NCBI GenBank assembly: GCA_030645575.1
Contig: JAUSMJ010000016.1
Coordinates: 1-41,238, forward strand
Direction: 5' to 3'
DNA length: 41,238 nucleotides
Source of the DNA: Caulobacter sp.
GTDB taxonomy: Bacteria; Pseudomonadota; Alphaproteobacteria; Caulobacterales; Caulobacteraceae
Position numbers and translations under genes: made by a program. Shown here one piece after another: positions 23,228 through 30,976 of the stretch (positions are counted from its first letter, which is position 1; every line of letters begins with the position of its first letter). The notes under the pieces were generated by a model. That model was not told the origin of the DNA and ran no database searches. It was given only the letters and a program-made list of their open reading frames with translations.

Positions 23228-24091
23228 TCAGGTCGCCCGCCGCTTGGCCAGCGCATCGTACTCGAGCAGTTCGGCCACCAGCGCCTCGAACTGGCTCAGC
23301 GGCACCATGTTCGGGCCGTCCGACGGCGCGATGTCGGGATCTGGGTGGGTCTCCAGGAACACGCAGGCGACACCGACCGCCGTGGCCGCCCGAGCCAGCA
23401 CCGCCACGTATTCGCGCTGTCCGCCCGAGGCGCCGCCCAGCCCGCCCGGCTGCTGCACCGAATGAGTGGCGTCGAACACGACCGGGCAGCCGATCCTGGC
23501 CAACTCCGGAAGAGCCCGCATGTCGCTGATCAGGGTGTTGTAACCGAACGACACGCCGCGCTCGCAGGCCAGGACGTTGGGGTTGCCAGCCCCGGTCACC
23601 TTGGCGATGACGTTCTTCATGTCCCAAGGGGCGAGGAACTGGCCCTTCTTGACGTTGACCGCCTTGCCGGTCCGGGCGGCGGCGATCAGCAGGTCGGTCT
23701 GGCGGCAAAGATAGGCCGGGATCTGCAGCACATCGACGGCCATGGCCACCCGGACGCACTGATCGCTTTCGTGTACGTCAGTCAGGGTCGGCAGGCCGGT
23801 GACCTCGCGAATCTCCGCGAACACCGGCAGGGCGCTGTCCAGACCCATGCCGCGCTGGGCATTGATGCTGGTGCGGTTGGCCTTGTCGAAACTGGTCTTG
23901 TAGATCAGGCCAATGCCCAGCCGTTCGCTGATCTCCTTCAGCGCATGCGCCGTCTCCAGGGCGTGCTGGCGGCTTTCCATCTGGCAGGGACCGGCGATGA
24001 CGGTCAGCCGCTCGGCGTTGCCGATGCGGACGGCCTTGCCGCCGGAGGTCTTCACCTCGACGACGGCGTTGGGCGTAACAGGCTGCGGCAC
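23228..24091 (-). CDS. kdsA: 3-deoxy-8-phosphooctulonate synthase (KdsA), metal-dependent class
   Basis: A 287-residue TIM-barrel enzyme condensing PEP with arabinose-5-phosphate to Kdo-8-phosphate, the first committed step to lipid A-core Kdo. KTSFDKANRTS (65-75) is the family signature. The metal ligands of class II enzymes are present: C36 in IAGPCQMES, H210 in DATHSVQQPG, E247 in FLETH and D258 in PSDGPN. Their spacings (174, 37, 11) are the same as in Aquifex KdsA (C11, H185, E222, D233, from memory). Class I enzymes have Asn at the Cys position. The ATG is preceded by an intergenic region shared with cfa. Confidence 0.95.
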   Translation of the reverse strand: MPQPVTPNAVVEVKTSGGKAVRIGNAERLTVIAGPCQMESRQHALETAHALKEISERLGIGLIYKTSFDKANRTSINAQRGMGLDSALPVFAEIREVTGLPTLTDVHESDQCVRVAMAVDVLQIPAYLCRQTDLLIAAARTGKAVNVKKGQFLAPWDMKNVIAKVTGAGNPNVLACERGVSFGYNTLISDMRALPELARIGCPVVFDATHSVQQPGGLGGASGGQREYVAVLARAATAVGVACVFLETHPDPDIAPSDGPNMVPLSQFEALVAELLEYDALAKRRAT

Positions 24092-24411
24092 GGGCTGGCT
24101 TTCTAATGATCCGGAGGCGGGGTGGCGGCATAGGCGTGCCGCAACCGGCTACACGAGACAAGGCCGCCCGCTGAACGAGATCATCGCCGCGACCGGGCCA
24201 CGGCGGTCCGCCGAGCTTTATCTTCCCAATGGCGCTGATGTCGCCAAAGGCGGCGGCGGGCATCCCTGGCGGGCCCCTCGCCTTTTCCTGAAAAGGGATT
24301 CCGCTGGTTAGCCGCCCGCCTCGCCAGATCCCGGCGTTAGCCGGGCCGCGCTCTTCTCTCGCGCTACGGGAAAAAACGATGTTACTCTCCGCAGGACGGA
24401 AAGGAGCGCCC
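24092..24411. other. Divergent kdsA/cfa intergenic region with alternative stems
   Basis: A 320-nt gap between divergent genes. AAAGGCG (24246-24252) can pair with CGCCTTT (24279-24285), and the same CCTTTT (24281-24286) can pair instead with AAAAGG (24291-24296), so the two stems exclude each other. An A6 tract lies at 24371-24376. A 20-codon frame from ATG 24231 to TGA 24293 spans the element. Promoters for both genes must lie here but no clear boxes are seen. Confidence 0.4.
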
Positions 24412-25653
24412 ATGACGTTCACGGACCTGACGCCCACGGACGACCGGCAGGCGAGCGATTCGCCCGCCCTGCGCATCGCCCCCGCGGTCTTCCGCACCGC
24501 CGTGCGGCTGTGCGCCGACAACTGGCGCCACGGATCGCTGACCTGGGTCCTGCCCGGTGGATCCGAGATCCGCTGCGGCGGCGCGGAGCCCGGACCCGAG
24601 GCCCGGCTGATCGTTCGCGACTACCGCTTCATCCGCCGCTGCCTCGCCGCCGGCTCGATCGGCTTCGCAGAGGGCTACATGGCGGGTGAATGGGACACGC
24701 CCGACCTGTCGGCGCTGCTGACCGGCTTCGCGCTCAACTTCGACCGGCTGCAGGCGCTGGTGAAGGGCAATCCGATCGTGCGGGCGGTGGACTTCGTGGT
24801 CCATATGATGCGCCGCAACGACCGTCGCGGGTCGCAGAAGAACATCCACGCCCACTACGACCTGGGCAATCACTTCTACGCCCGCTGGCTCGACTCGAGC
24901 ATGACCTACAGTTCAGCGGTCTACGAACGGCCGGGCGAGCCGCTCGACCAGGCCCAGAAACACAAGTACGCGGCCCTGGCGCGCTCCATGGGCCTGCAGT
25001 CCGGCCATGAGGTGCTGGAGATCGGTTGCGGCTGGGGCGGATTCGCCGAGTTCGCGGCGGCCGAGGTCGGCGCGAAGGTAACCGGCATCACGATTTCGCG
25101 CGAACAGTATGATTTCGCGAGGAAACGTCTGTTCGAACAGGGCCTGGCCGAAAAGACCGACATCCAGCTGATCGACTACCGCGACGTCGAGGGCCGCTTC
25201 GACCGTGTCGCCTCGATCGAGATGTTCGAGGCGGTCGGCGAGGAATACTGGCCGACCTATTTCGCCAAGATCCGCGATGTGCTGTCGCCCGGCGGCCGCG
25301 CCGGCCTGCAGATCATCACCATCAAGGACGAGCTGTTCGACGTGTACCGCCGCCACGCCGACTTCATCCAGAAATACATCTTCCCCGGCGGGATGCTGCC
25401 CAGCGAGGCGGCATTGCGCGGCCAGATCGACCGCGCGGGCCTGGTCTGGGACGCCGCGCCCCGCTACGGCCAGCATTACGCCGACACCCTGGCCGAGTGG
25501 GGCCATCGCTTCGAGGCGGCCTGGGACGAGATCCGGCGACTGGGCTTCGACGAGCGGTTCCGCAAGATGTGGCGCTACTACCTCAGCTACTGCGAGGCGG
25601 GGTTCAGGACCGGCCGGACGGATGTGATCCAGCTGAGCCTGAGCCGGACCTGA
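24412..25653 (+). CDS. cfa: Cyclopropane-fatty-acyl-phospholipid synthase family methyltransferase
   Basis: A 413-residue SAM-dependent methyltransferase of the CFA synthase family that adds a methylene bridge to unsaturated acyl chains of membrane lipids. An N-terminal lipid-binding part (SIGFAEGYMAGEWDTPDLSALL, 82-103) precedes NIHAHYDLGNHFYARWLDSSMTYSSAVY (144-171) and the SAM site EIGCGWGGF (203-211); SIEMFEAVGEEYW and IFPGGMLPS follow. The ATG at 24412 has a strong AAGGAG about 6 nt upstream and is chosen over an ATG 33 nt earlier. It is monocistronic, with a palindromic element downstream. Confidence 0.93.
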   Translation: MTFTDLTPTDDRQASDSPALRIAPAVFRTAVRLCADNWRHGSLTWVLPGGSEIRCGGAEPGPEARLIVRDYRFIRRCLAAGSIGFAEGYMAGEWDTPDLSALLTGFALNFDRLQALVKGNPIVRAVDFVVHMMRRNDRRGSQKNIHAHYDLGNHFYARWLDSSMTYSSAVYERPGEPLDQAQKHKYAALARSMGLQSGHEVLEIGCGWGGFAEFAAAEVGAKVTGITISREQYDFARKRLFEQGLAEKTDIQLIDYRDVEGRFDRVASIEMFEAVGEEYWPTYFAKIRDVLSPGGRAGLQIITIKDELFDVYRRHADFIQKYIFPGGMLPSEAALRGQIDRAGLVWDAAPRYGQHYADTLAEWGHRFEAAWDEIRRLGFDERFRKMWRYYLSYCEAGFRTGRTDVIQLSLSRT

Positions 25654-25680
25654 ACCGGGCTTGGCCCGCATATCCTCTCC

Positions 25681-25745
25681 GCGTCCTTCGAGCCCCGGAT
25701 CAAGTCCGGGGTCGCTTGAGGCTCGCTCCCCGGGGTGACGCGAAG
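25681..25745. repeat. Palindromic element after cfa
   Basis: GCGTCCTTCGAG (25681-25692), as in family A arms, leads into a perfect hairpin CCCCGGA (25693-25699), tcaag, TCCGGGG (25705-25711), and GAGGCTCGCTCCCCGGGGTGACG follows. No T-run follows, so it is more likely a REP-type repeat than a terminator, though it could stabilise the cfa 3' end. The rest of the 25654-25892 gap shows no gene. Confidence 0.5.
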
Positions 25746-25892
25746 GGATGGGCCGCAATGTTGTTCGTCATGGTCGAACACGTCGGGCCATAGCGATTGG
25801 GGTATTGGCCGAGTCCTTTTAGAAAAACTACGGTTGCACGGCGCGCCCGGCGCACGATCTAGGTTGGACCACCAATTCCGGCAGAACCTCGC

Positions 25893-26891
25893 ATGACCAT
25901 TCACGCCAGCGTCCTCGACGCCATCGGAAACACTCCGCTGATCCGCCTGAAGGCCGCCAGCGAGGCGACCGGCTGCGAGATTCTCGGCAAGGCCGAGTTC
26001 CTCAATCCCGGTCAGTCGGTCAAGGACCGGGCCGCCCTTGGCATCATCCGCGACGCCGAGGCCAGGGGCCTGCTGCGCCCCGGCGGGCGGATCGTCGAGG
26101 GCACGGCGGGTAACACCGGCATCGGCCTGGCCATGGTCGCCAGCGCCCTGGGCTATCGCACGACCATCGTCATCCCGCGCACCCAGAGCCAGGAAAAGAA
26201 AGACGCCATCCGCCTGGCCGGCGCCGAATTGATCGAGGTGGACGCGCTTCCCTATTCCAACCCCGACAACTACATCCGCCAATCCGGCCGCCTGGCCGAG
26301 GACCTGGCGAAGTCCGAGCCGAACGGCGCGATCTGGGCCAACCAGTTCGACAACGTCGCCAACCGCCGGGCGCACGAAACGACCACGGGGCCCGAGATCT
26401 GGGAGCAGACCGGCGGCCGGATCGACGGCTTCATCTGCGCGGTCGGCTCGGGCGGCACCCTGGCCGGCGTGGCCGCGGCCCTGCGCGCCCGGAAGCCCGA
26501 TGTGGCCATCGGCCTGGCCGATCCTCACGGCGCGGCGCTCTACAGCTACTACACGACCGGCGAGCTGAAGGCCGAGGGCTCCTCGATCACCGAGGGCATC
26601 GGCCAGGGGCGCATCACCGCCAACCTCGAGGGTCTGGCCGTCGATCACGCGTACCGGGTGTCCGACGACGAAATGCTGCGGATGATCTTCGACCTGGCCC
26701 GGCACGAGGGCCTGGTGCTGGGCGGCTCCTCGGGCGTCAACGTGGCCGGCGCCATGCGACTGGCCCGGGAACTGGGGCCCGGCCACACCATTGTGACGGT
26801 GTTGTGCGACTACGGATCGCGCTATCAGAGCAGACTGTTCAATCCGGCGTTCCTCGCGGAACGCGGCCTGCCGGTCCCCGACTGGCTCTAG
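25893..26891 (+). CDS. cysK: Cysteine synthase A (O-acetylserine sulfhydrylase)
   Basis: A 332-residue fold-type II PLP enzyme. K44 in NPGQSVKDRAA is the PLP lysine; EGTAGNTGIGLA (67-78) binds substrate carboxylate, and the phosphate loop GSGGTLAG is present, with VLGGSSGVNVAGA near the C-terminus. It makes cysteine from O-acetylserine and sulfide. GTAGNTG instead of the common GTSGNTG is a minor variant also seen in CysK/CBS-like proteins, so a cystathionine beta-synthase-like role is a weaker alternative. The sulfurtransferase gene sseA follows after 14 nt, in a sulfur-metabolism pair. Confidence 0.9.
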   Translation: MTIHASVLDAIGNTPLIRLKAASEATGCEILGKAEFLNPGQSVKDRAALGIIRDAEARGLLRPGGRIVEGTAGNTGIGLAMVASALGYRTTIVIPRTQSQEKKDAIRLAGAELIEVDALPYSNPDNYIRQSGRLAEDLAKSEPNGAIWANQFDNVANRRAHETTTGPEIWEQTGGRIDGFICAVGSGGTLAGVAAALRARKPDVAIGLADPHGAALYSYYTTGELKAEGSSITEGIGQGRITANLEGLAVDHAYRVSDDEMLRMIFDLARHEGLVLGGSSGVNVAGAMRLARELGPGHTIVTVLCDYGSRYQSRLFNPAFLAERGLPVPDWL

Positions 26892-26905
26892 GGACCCCAA
26901 GACCG

Positions 26906-27751
26906 ATGGCTGATCCGCTCGTCTCCACCGCCTGGCTCGCCGACCACCTGCAGGCGCCCGATGTGCGGATCATCGACGCCACCTGGTGCTTCCCGCACGA
27001 GGAGCGCGACGCGAGGGCGGACTACGCCCTGGCCCACATCCCCGGCGCGGTGTTCTTCGACATCGACGACATCGCCGACGACGCGACCGACCTGCCGCAT
27101 ATGCTGCCGGGCGCGGTCAAGTTCGCCTCGCGGGTGCGCAAGCTGGGCCTGGGCGACGGCGCGCGGATGGTGGTCTACGACCAGTTCGGGCTGCGCTCGG
27201 CGGCGCGGGTCTGGTGGACCTTCCGGGCCATGGGACACCTCGACGTGGTCGTGCTCGACGGCGGCCTGCCCAAATGGATCGCCGAGGGCCGGCCGATCTC
27301 GGACATCCCCTCCCCGCCCCGCGAGCGCCACTTCACGCCGCGCTTCAGCACCGATCTGGTCCGCGACCTGACCCAGGTGCGGAAGGCGCTGGAGACCGGT
27401 CGCGAACAGGTGGTCGATGCCCGCCCGGCCGCCCGGTTCGTCGGCGAGGCGCCCGAGCCCCGCCCCGGCCTGCGCGGCGGCCATATGCCCGGCGCCCGCA
27501 GCGTGCCGTCCAGCGACCTCATCGCGCCCGACGGAACGATGAAGTCGGCCCCGCAACTGGCGGAAATATTTGAGAAAGCCGGGGTCGATATCAACAGGCC
27601 GGTGATCGCCAGCTGCGGCTCGGGCATCACCGCCGCCATCCTCGCCCTGGCCCTCGCCCGGCTCGGCAAGGACCGGGCGGCGGTCTACGACGGCTCCTGG
27701 GCCGAATGGGGCGCCCGCGAGGATGTCCCGGTCGTGACCGGCCCGGCCTGA
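26906..27751 (+). CDS. sseA: 3-mercaptopyruvate sulfurtransferase (tandem rhodanese, SseA)
   Basis: A 281-residue protein with two rhodanese domains. The inactive N-terminal domain (about 5-130) has HIPGAVFFDIDDIADDATDLPHMLP, and the C-terminal domain (about 150-280) carries the catalytic loop C237-G-S-G-I-T-A. CGSGxTA is typical of mercaptopyruvate sulfurtransferase rather than thiosulfate rhodanese (CRxGxT). It transfers sulfur from 3-mercaptopyruvate to thiol or cyanide acceptors. The ATG at 26906 lies 14 nt after the cysK stop, so the two are co-transcribed. Confidence 0.93.
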   Translation: MADPLVSTAWLADHLQAPDVRIIDATWCFPHEERDARADYALAHIPGAVFFDIDDIADDATDLPHMLPGAVKFASRVRKLGLGDGARMVVYDQFGLRSAARVWWTFRAMGHLDVVVLDGGLPKWIAEGRPISDIPSPPRERHFTPRFSTDLVRDLTQVRKALETGREQVVDARPAARFVGEAPEPRPGLRGGHMPGARSVPSSDLIAPDGTMKSAPQLAEIFEKAGVDINRPVIASCGSGITAAILALALARLGKDRAAVYDGSWAEWGAREDVPVVTGPA

Positions 27752-27808
27752 CGGGATCGCCGCGCTCCAAAGCCCGTCCTGCAATGACGCGGCCCGTCCA
27801 CCCCACCT

Positions 27809-27906
27809 CCGTCATGGCCCGGCTTGTCCGGGCCAACCACGAACGCTGCACTCAGCCGGAAGACTCACCACGCCTGGGTGGCCCGAACAAGTCGGGCCAT
27901 GACGGT
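27809..27906. repeat. Family B palindromic repeat pair between sseA and a binding-protein gene
   Basis: Left arm 27809-27840 (CCGTCAT, then TGGCCCGG-cttg-tCCGGGCCA) and right arm 27872-27906 are inverted copies. The plan CCGTCAT-stem-CTTGT-stem'-ACCCA matches 14980-15109, but the stem bases differ (GGCCCGG here, GTCGGA there) while staying paired. Confidence 0.7.
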
Positions 27907-27932
27907 GAACTGGAAGACCGGGGACTCTCGAA

Positions 27933-29018
27933 CTACCGCAGCGACGGCGAATACAGCAGGCCCGGCCTGGGCGCGTTCCACAGGGCGTTCTGGCCGCGTT
28001 CGAGCTTCAGGGCCGAATCCTTGCCCAGATTGCGGTCGAACACCTCATTGTAGGCCCCGCCGGCGCGGATCGCGCGAAGGGCCCAGCCGTCGTCCAGCCC
28101 CAGCATGGCGCCATAACCAGCGTCGGCGCCCAGCAGCCGTCGCGCCTCCGGCGAGGTCGTCTCCTTGCGCATCCGGTCGGCGTTGTCGGCCGTCACGCCA
28201 AGCTCCTCGGCCAGCACCAGGGCGTTGAGCGTCCAGCGCACCACGTCGGTCCAGCCCGGATCGCCCTGGCGCACCGCCGGGCCCAGCGGCTCCTTGGAGA
28301 TCACGTCCGGCAGCAGCACATGGGCGTTCTGGTCGGGCAGCGTCGATCTCGCCGAGGCCAGGGCCGAGATGTCGGCCGACAGCACGTCGCAGATCCCCCG
28401 CTCGTAATTCTGCCGCGCCCGCTCCACCGTCGGCGCCAGCACGGGCATCCAGTTGATCGACCGCGCGCTGAACCAGTCGCGCAGGTTCAGTTCGCTGGTC
28501 GAGCCGGACTGCACGCAGATCTTGGCCCCCGACAGCTCCGCCGCACTCTCCAGCGCAAGGTCCCTGGGCGCGAGGAAGCCCTGGCCGTCGTAATAGCTGA
28601 CCCCGGCGAAATCGACGCCCTCGGCGGCGTCGCGGCTGAACGTCCAGCTGGTGTTGCGCGACAGCAGATCGATCCGGCCGGCCTTGAGCGCGGCGAACCG
28701 CGCCTCGTTGGCCAGCGGCACGAACACCACCCGGCCCGGATCGCCCAGCACGGCGGCGGCCACCGCGCGGCAGAAGTCGATGTCGAACCCGGTCCAGCGC
28801 CCCTGGCCATCCTGGTGAGCGAAGCCGGCCAGCCCCGGATTGACGCCGCACCGCAGGGCGCCACGGGCCTTCACCGCCGCCAGGGTGCGGCTGGCGGGGG
28901 CCGCCATGCCCGCGGCGTCGGTGACGGCCACCCTGTCCGGCGCCGTGGGGACGGTCGCCTTGCGCTCGCACCCGGCCGCCGAAAAGGCGAGCAGAAGGGC
29001 GATGGCGAATCGTTTCAC
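27933..29018 (-). CDS. Amino-acid ABC transporter substrate-binding lipoprotein (AapJ/BztA-like)
   Basis: A 361-residue family 3 solute-binding protein. The start GTG 29016-29018, with AAGGA upstream, begins a lipoprotein signal, VKRFAIALLLAFSAAGC, with C at the lipobox end. The mature part contains RGALRCGVNPGLAGFAHQDGQGRWTGFDIDFCRAVAAAVLG, SRNTSWTFSRDAAEGVDF, GAKICVQSGSTSELNL and the C-terminal LGADAGYGAMLGLDDGWALRAIRAGGAYNEVFDRNLG, all typical of AapJ/BztA general L-amino-acid binding proteins. The usual aapQMP permease and ATPase genes are absent, so it is an orphan binding protein here. It is transcribed divergently from metC with 83 nt between starts. Confidence 0.87.
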   Translation of the reverse strand: MKRFAIALLLAFSAAGCERKATVPTAPDRVAVTDAAGMAAPASRTLAAVKARGALRCGVNPGLAGFAHQDGQGRWTGFDIDFCRAVAAAVLGDPGRVVFVPLANEARFAALKAGRIDLLSRNTSWTFSRDAAEGVDFAGVSYYDGQGFLAPRDLALESAAELSGAKICVQSGSTSELNLRDWFSARSINWMPVLAPTVERARQNYERGICDVLSADISALASARSTLPDQNAHVLLPDVISKEPLGPAVRQGDPGWTDVVRWTLNALVLAEELGVTADNADRMRKETTSPEARRLLGADAGYGAMLGLDDGWALRAIRAGGAYNEVFDRNLGKDSALKLERGQNALWNAPRPGLLYSPSLR

Positions 29019-29101
29019 GGCGGGTGTCCTTGATCGGCGGCGCCAAGCCGCCCTATGGGTGTCGCCAGCATCACTCCCTGGCGCCAACCCTGGCAACCCG
29101 C

Positions 29102-30250
29102 ATGGACGAAGAAACCCGCCTGATCCACGCCGGCCAGACCGACGGCCTGCCGGCCCGGACCGTCGGCCCGCCGGTCCAGCGCGGCTCGACCGTGCTGCTG
29201 CCCAACGCGCGGGCGCTGTACGACGGCACGCTCGGCTATGGCCGGGCCGGCCTGGCCGCGCAGTTCGCGCTGATGGACGCCCTGGCCGAGCTCGAGGGCG
29301 CGACGGCGGTCCAGCTGTTTCCGTCCGGCCTCGCGGCCCTGACGGCCAGCATCATGGCCGTGCTCGAGGCCGGCGATCACCTGCTGGTGGTCGATAGCGT
29401 CTACAAGCCGGTGCGCCAGTTCTGCGACAAGGTGCTGCGCCGGTTTGGCGTGACCGTGGACTACTACGACCCGCGCCTGGACGCCGCCGGCCTGCTGGCC
29501 CTGGCCGGGCCGACGACGCGGCTGATCGTGCTGGAATCGCCCGGCTCCCTGACGTTCGAGATGCAGGACGTGGCGGCCATCGCCACGGCCGCCCGCCAGC
29601 GCGGCGTGTTGACCCTGATCGACAACACCTGGGGCGCGGGCCGGCTGTTCAAGCCGCTGGCCCACGGCGTCGGCCTCAGCGTCCAGGCCCTGACCAAATA
29701 CGTCTGCGGCCATTCCGACGTGTTCATGGGTTCGGTGGCCACGACCGACGCGGCGATCGGCGCGCGCATCGCGGCCTCGATCCAGGATCACGGCTGGGCC
29801 GTGTCGCCCGACGACGCCTACCAGACCCTGCGCGGCCTGCGCACGCTGGCCACGCGGCTCGACCGCCACGGCGAGAGCGGCCTGACGGTCGCCCGCTGGC
29901 TGGCCGACCAGCCGCAGGTGCTGCGGGTGCTACACCCGGCCCTGCCGGGCGATCCCGGCCACGCGCTCTGGTCACGCGACTTCAGCGGCGCCTGCGGCCT
30001 GTTCGGCTTCGTGCTGCGGCCGGGCGCGCCGGACCGGGTCGAGGCCTTCCTCGATGCGCTGAAACTGTTTGGCCTGGGCTTTTCCTGGGGCGGCTTCGAA
30101 AGCCTGGCCATCAGCTGCGACCCGCAACTCAAGGCCCGCACCCTCCCCGTCGCCCTGGGCGGCCCGCTGATGCGGCTGCACGTCGGCCTGGAAGCCGTGG
30201 ACGACCTTACCGCCGACCTGCGCGCGGCCCTGGATGTGTACGGCGCCTGA
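29102..30250 (+). CDS. metC: Cystathionine beta-lyase (MetC)
   Basis: A 382-residue Cys/Met-metabolism PLP enzyme. K199 in SVQALTKYVCGHSDVFMG binds PLP; Y46-G-R48 (LGYGRAG) and the SGLAAL motif (75-80) belong to the phosphate-binding and active-site regions; GFSWGGFESLA near the C-terminus is characteristic of MetC-type lyases. It cleaves cystathionine to homocysteine, pyruvate and ammonia in methionine synthesis. The ATG at 29102 is preferred to a longer frame reaching into the divergent promoter. Cystathionine gamma-synthase is less likely given the GWAVSPDDAYQTLRGLRTL block and the C-terminal motif. Confidence 0.9.
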   Translation: MDEETRLIHAGQTDGLPARTVGPPVQRGSTVLLPNARALYDGTLGYGRAGLAAQFALMDALAELEGATAVQLFPSGLAALTASIMAVLEAGDHLLVVDSVYKPVRQFCDKVLRRFGVTVDYYDPRLDAAGLLALAGPTTRLIVLESPGSLTFEMQDVAAIATAARQRGVLTLIDNTWGAGRLFKPLAHGVGLSVQALTKYVCGHSDVFMGSVATTDAAIGARIAASIQDHGWAVSPDDAYQTLRGLRTLATRLDRHGESGLTVARWLADQPQVLRVLHPALPGDPGHALWSRDFSGACGLFGFVLRPGAPDRVEAFLDALKLFGLGFSWGGFESLAISCDPQLKARTLPVALGGPLMRLHVGLEAVDDLTADLRAALDVYGA

Positions 30251-30252
30251 CC

Positions 30253-30329
<77 letters not shown>

Positions 30330-30371
30330 TCGTTGGTTGGTTTAGCGGTGTTCGGCTGACACGAACAGATT

Positions 30372-30488
30372 GCGTGGTTCGAGACGCGATCCTGAGGGAT
30401 CGCTCCTCACCATGACGAATATCCTTGAAGCCCACCTCTCGACGTCATCCTGAGGAGCGAGCCTCGAGCGAGCGTCTCGAAGGACGCA
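30372..30488. repeat. Family A paired REP-like repeat, copy 5
   Basis: Left arm 30372-30418 has the perfect apex GCGATCC-tgag-GGATCGC. Right arm 30443-30488 has a GCGAGC...GCGAGC apex. Outer TGGT/ACCA and TCCT/AGGA pairs are intact, and GCGTGG at the left end mirrors GGACGC at the right. It lies between tRNA-Arg and the NDUFS4-like gene and ends 11 nt past that gene's stop. Confidence 0.72.
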
Positions 30489-30499
30489 CGGTGACAGCC

Positions 30500-30805
30500 T
30501 TAGTGTGTCCAGGACTGGCGTCTGTTGGTGGCGAAGTTGTCGGCGTAGGCCTTGAGGATCTTCCTGGGCTCCTTGGGCTCGAACAGCTGGAAGGCGATGC
30601 CGTGCTTCTGGGCGTAGGCGACGGCCTCCTCGCGCGTGTCGAAGGTCAGCCTTAGTTGGCCGTTCATGTCGGTGGACTGGGTCCAGCCGGTCAGCGGGTC
30701 GTTGCGTCGGGCCGCGGCGGGCTCGAACTCGAGCAGCCAGTCATGGGTCTTGGCCTTGCCCGACTGCATGGCGGTCTTGGCCGGGCGATAGATGCGGGCG
30801 AGCAT
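30500..30805 (-). CDS. NDUFS4-like accessory subunit of NADH:ubiquinone oxidoreductase (complex I)
   Basis: A 101-residue protein with the short ETC complex I NDUFS4 domain: [87 protein letters not shown]. The GWTxSxDxxxQ block followed by FxTxEEAxxYAxxxG defines the family. In mitochondria this supernumerary subunit stabilises the NADH-oxidising arm, and alphaproteobacteria share it. The nuo operon is not in the window, which is usual for this gene. It is flanked by two tRNA genes on the same strand. Confidence 0.9.
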   Translation of the reverse strand: MLARIYRPAKTAMQSGKAKTHDWLLEFEPAAARRNDPLTGWTQSTDMNGQLRLTFDTREEAVAYAQKHGIAFQLFEPKEPRKILKAYADNFATNRRQSWTH

Positions 30806-30833
30806 GTCGGGCCTCGTTCCTTCGATCTCTTTC

Positions 30834-30912
<79 letters not shown>

Positions 30913-30976
30913 TCTCTACGGAAGGGCTTGATCTACAAAGGTTCGACGGCCGGAGCAAACAGATAGCGCGCCGGGC

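Noticed and set aside
25835..25860. TTGCAC with ATCTAG as a cysK promoter
   Set aside because: The -10 match is poor and other equally weak pairs occur nearby, so no promoter is called.
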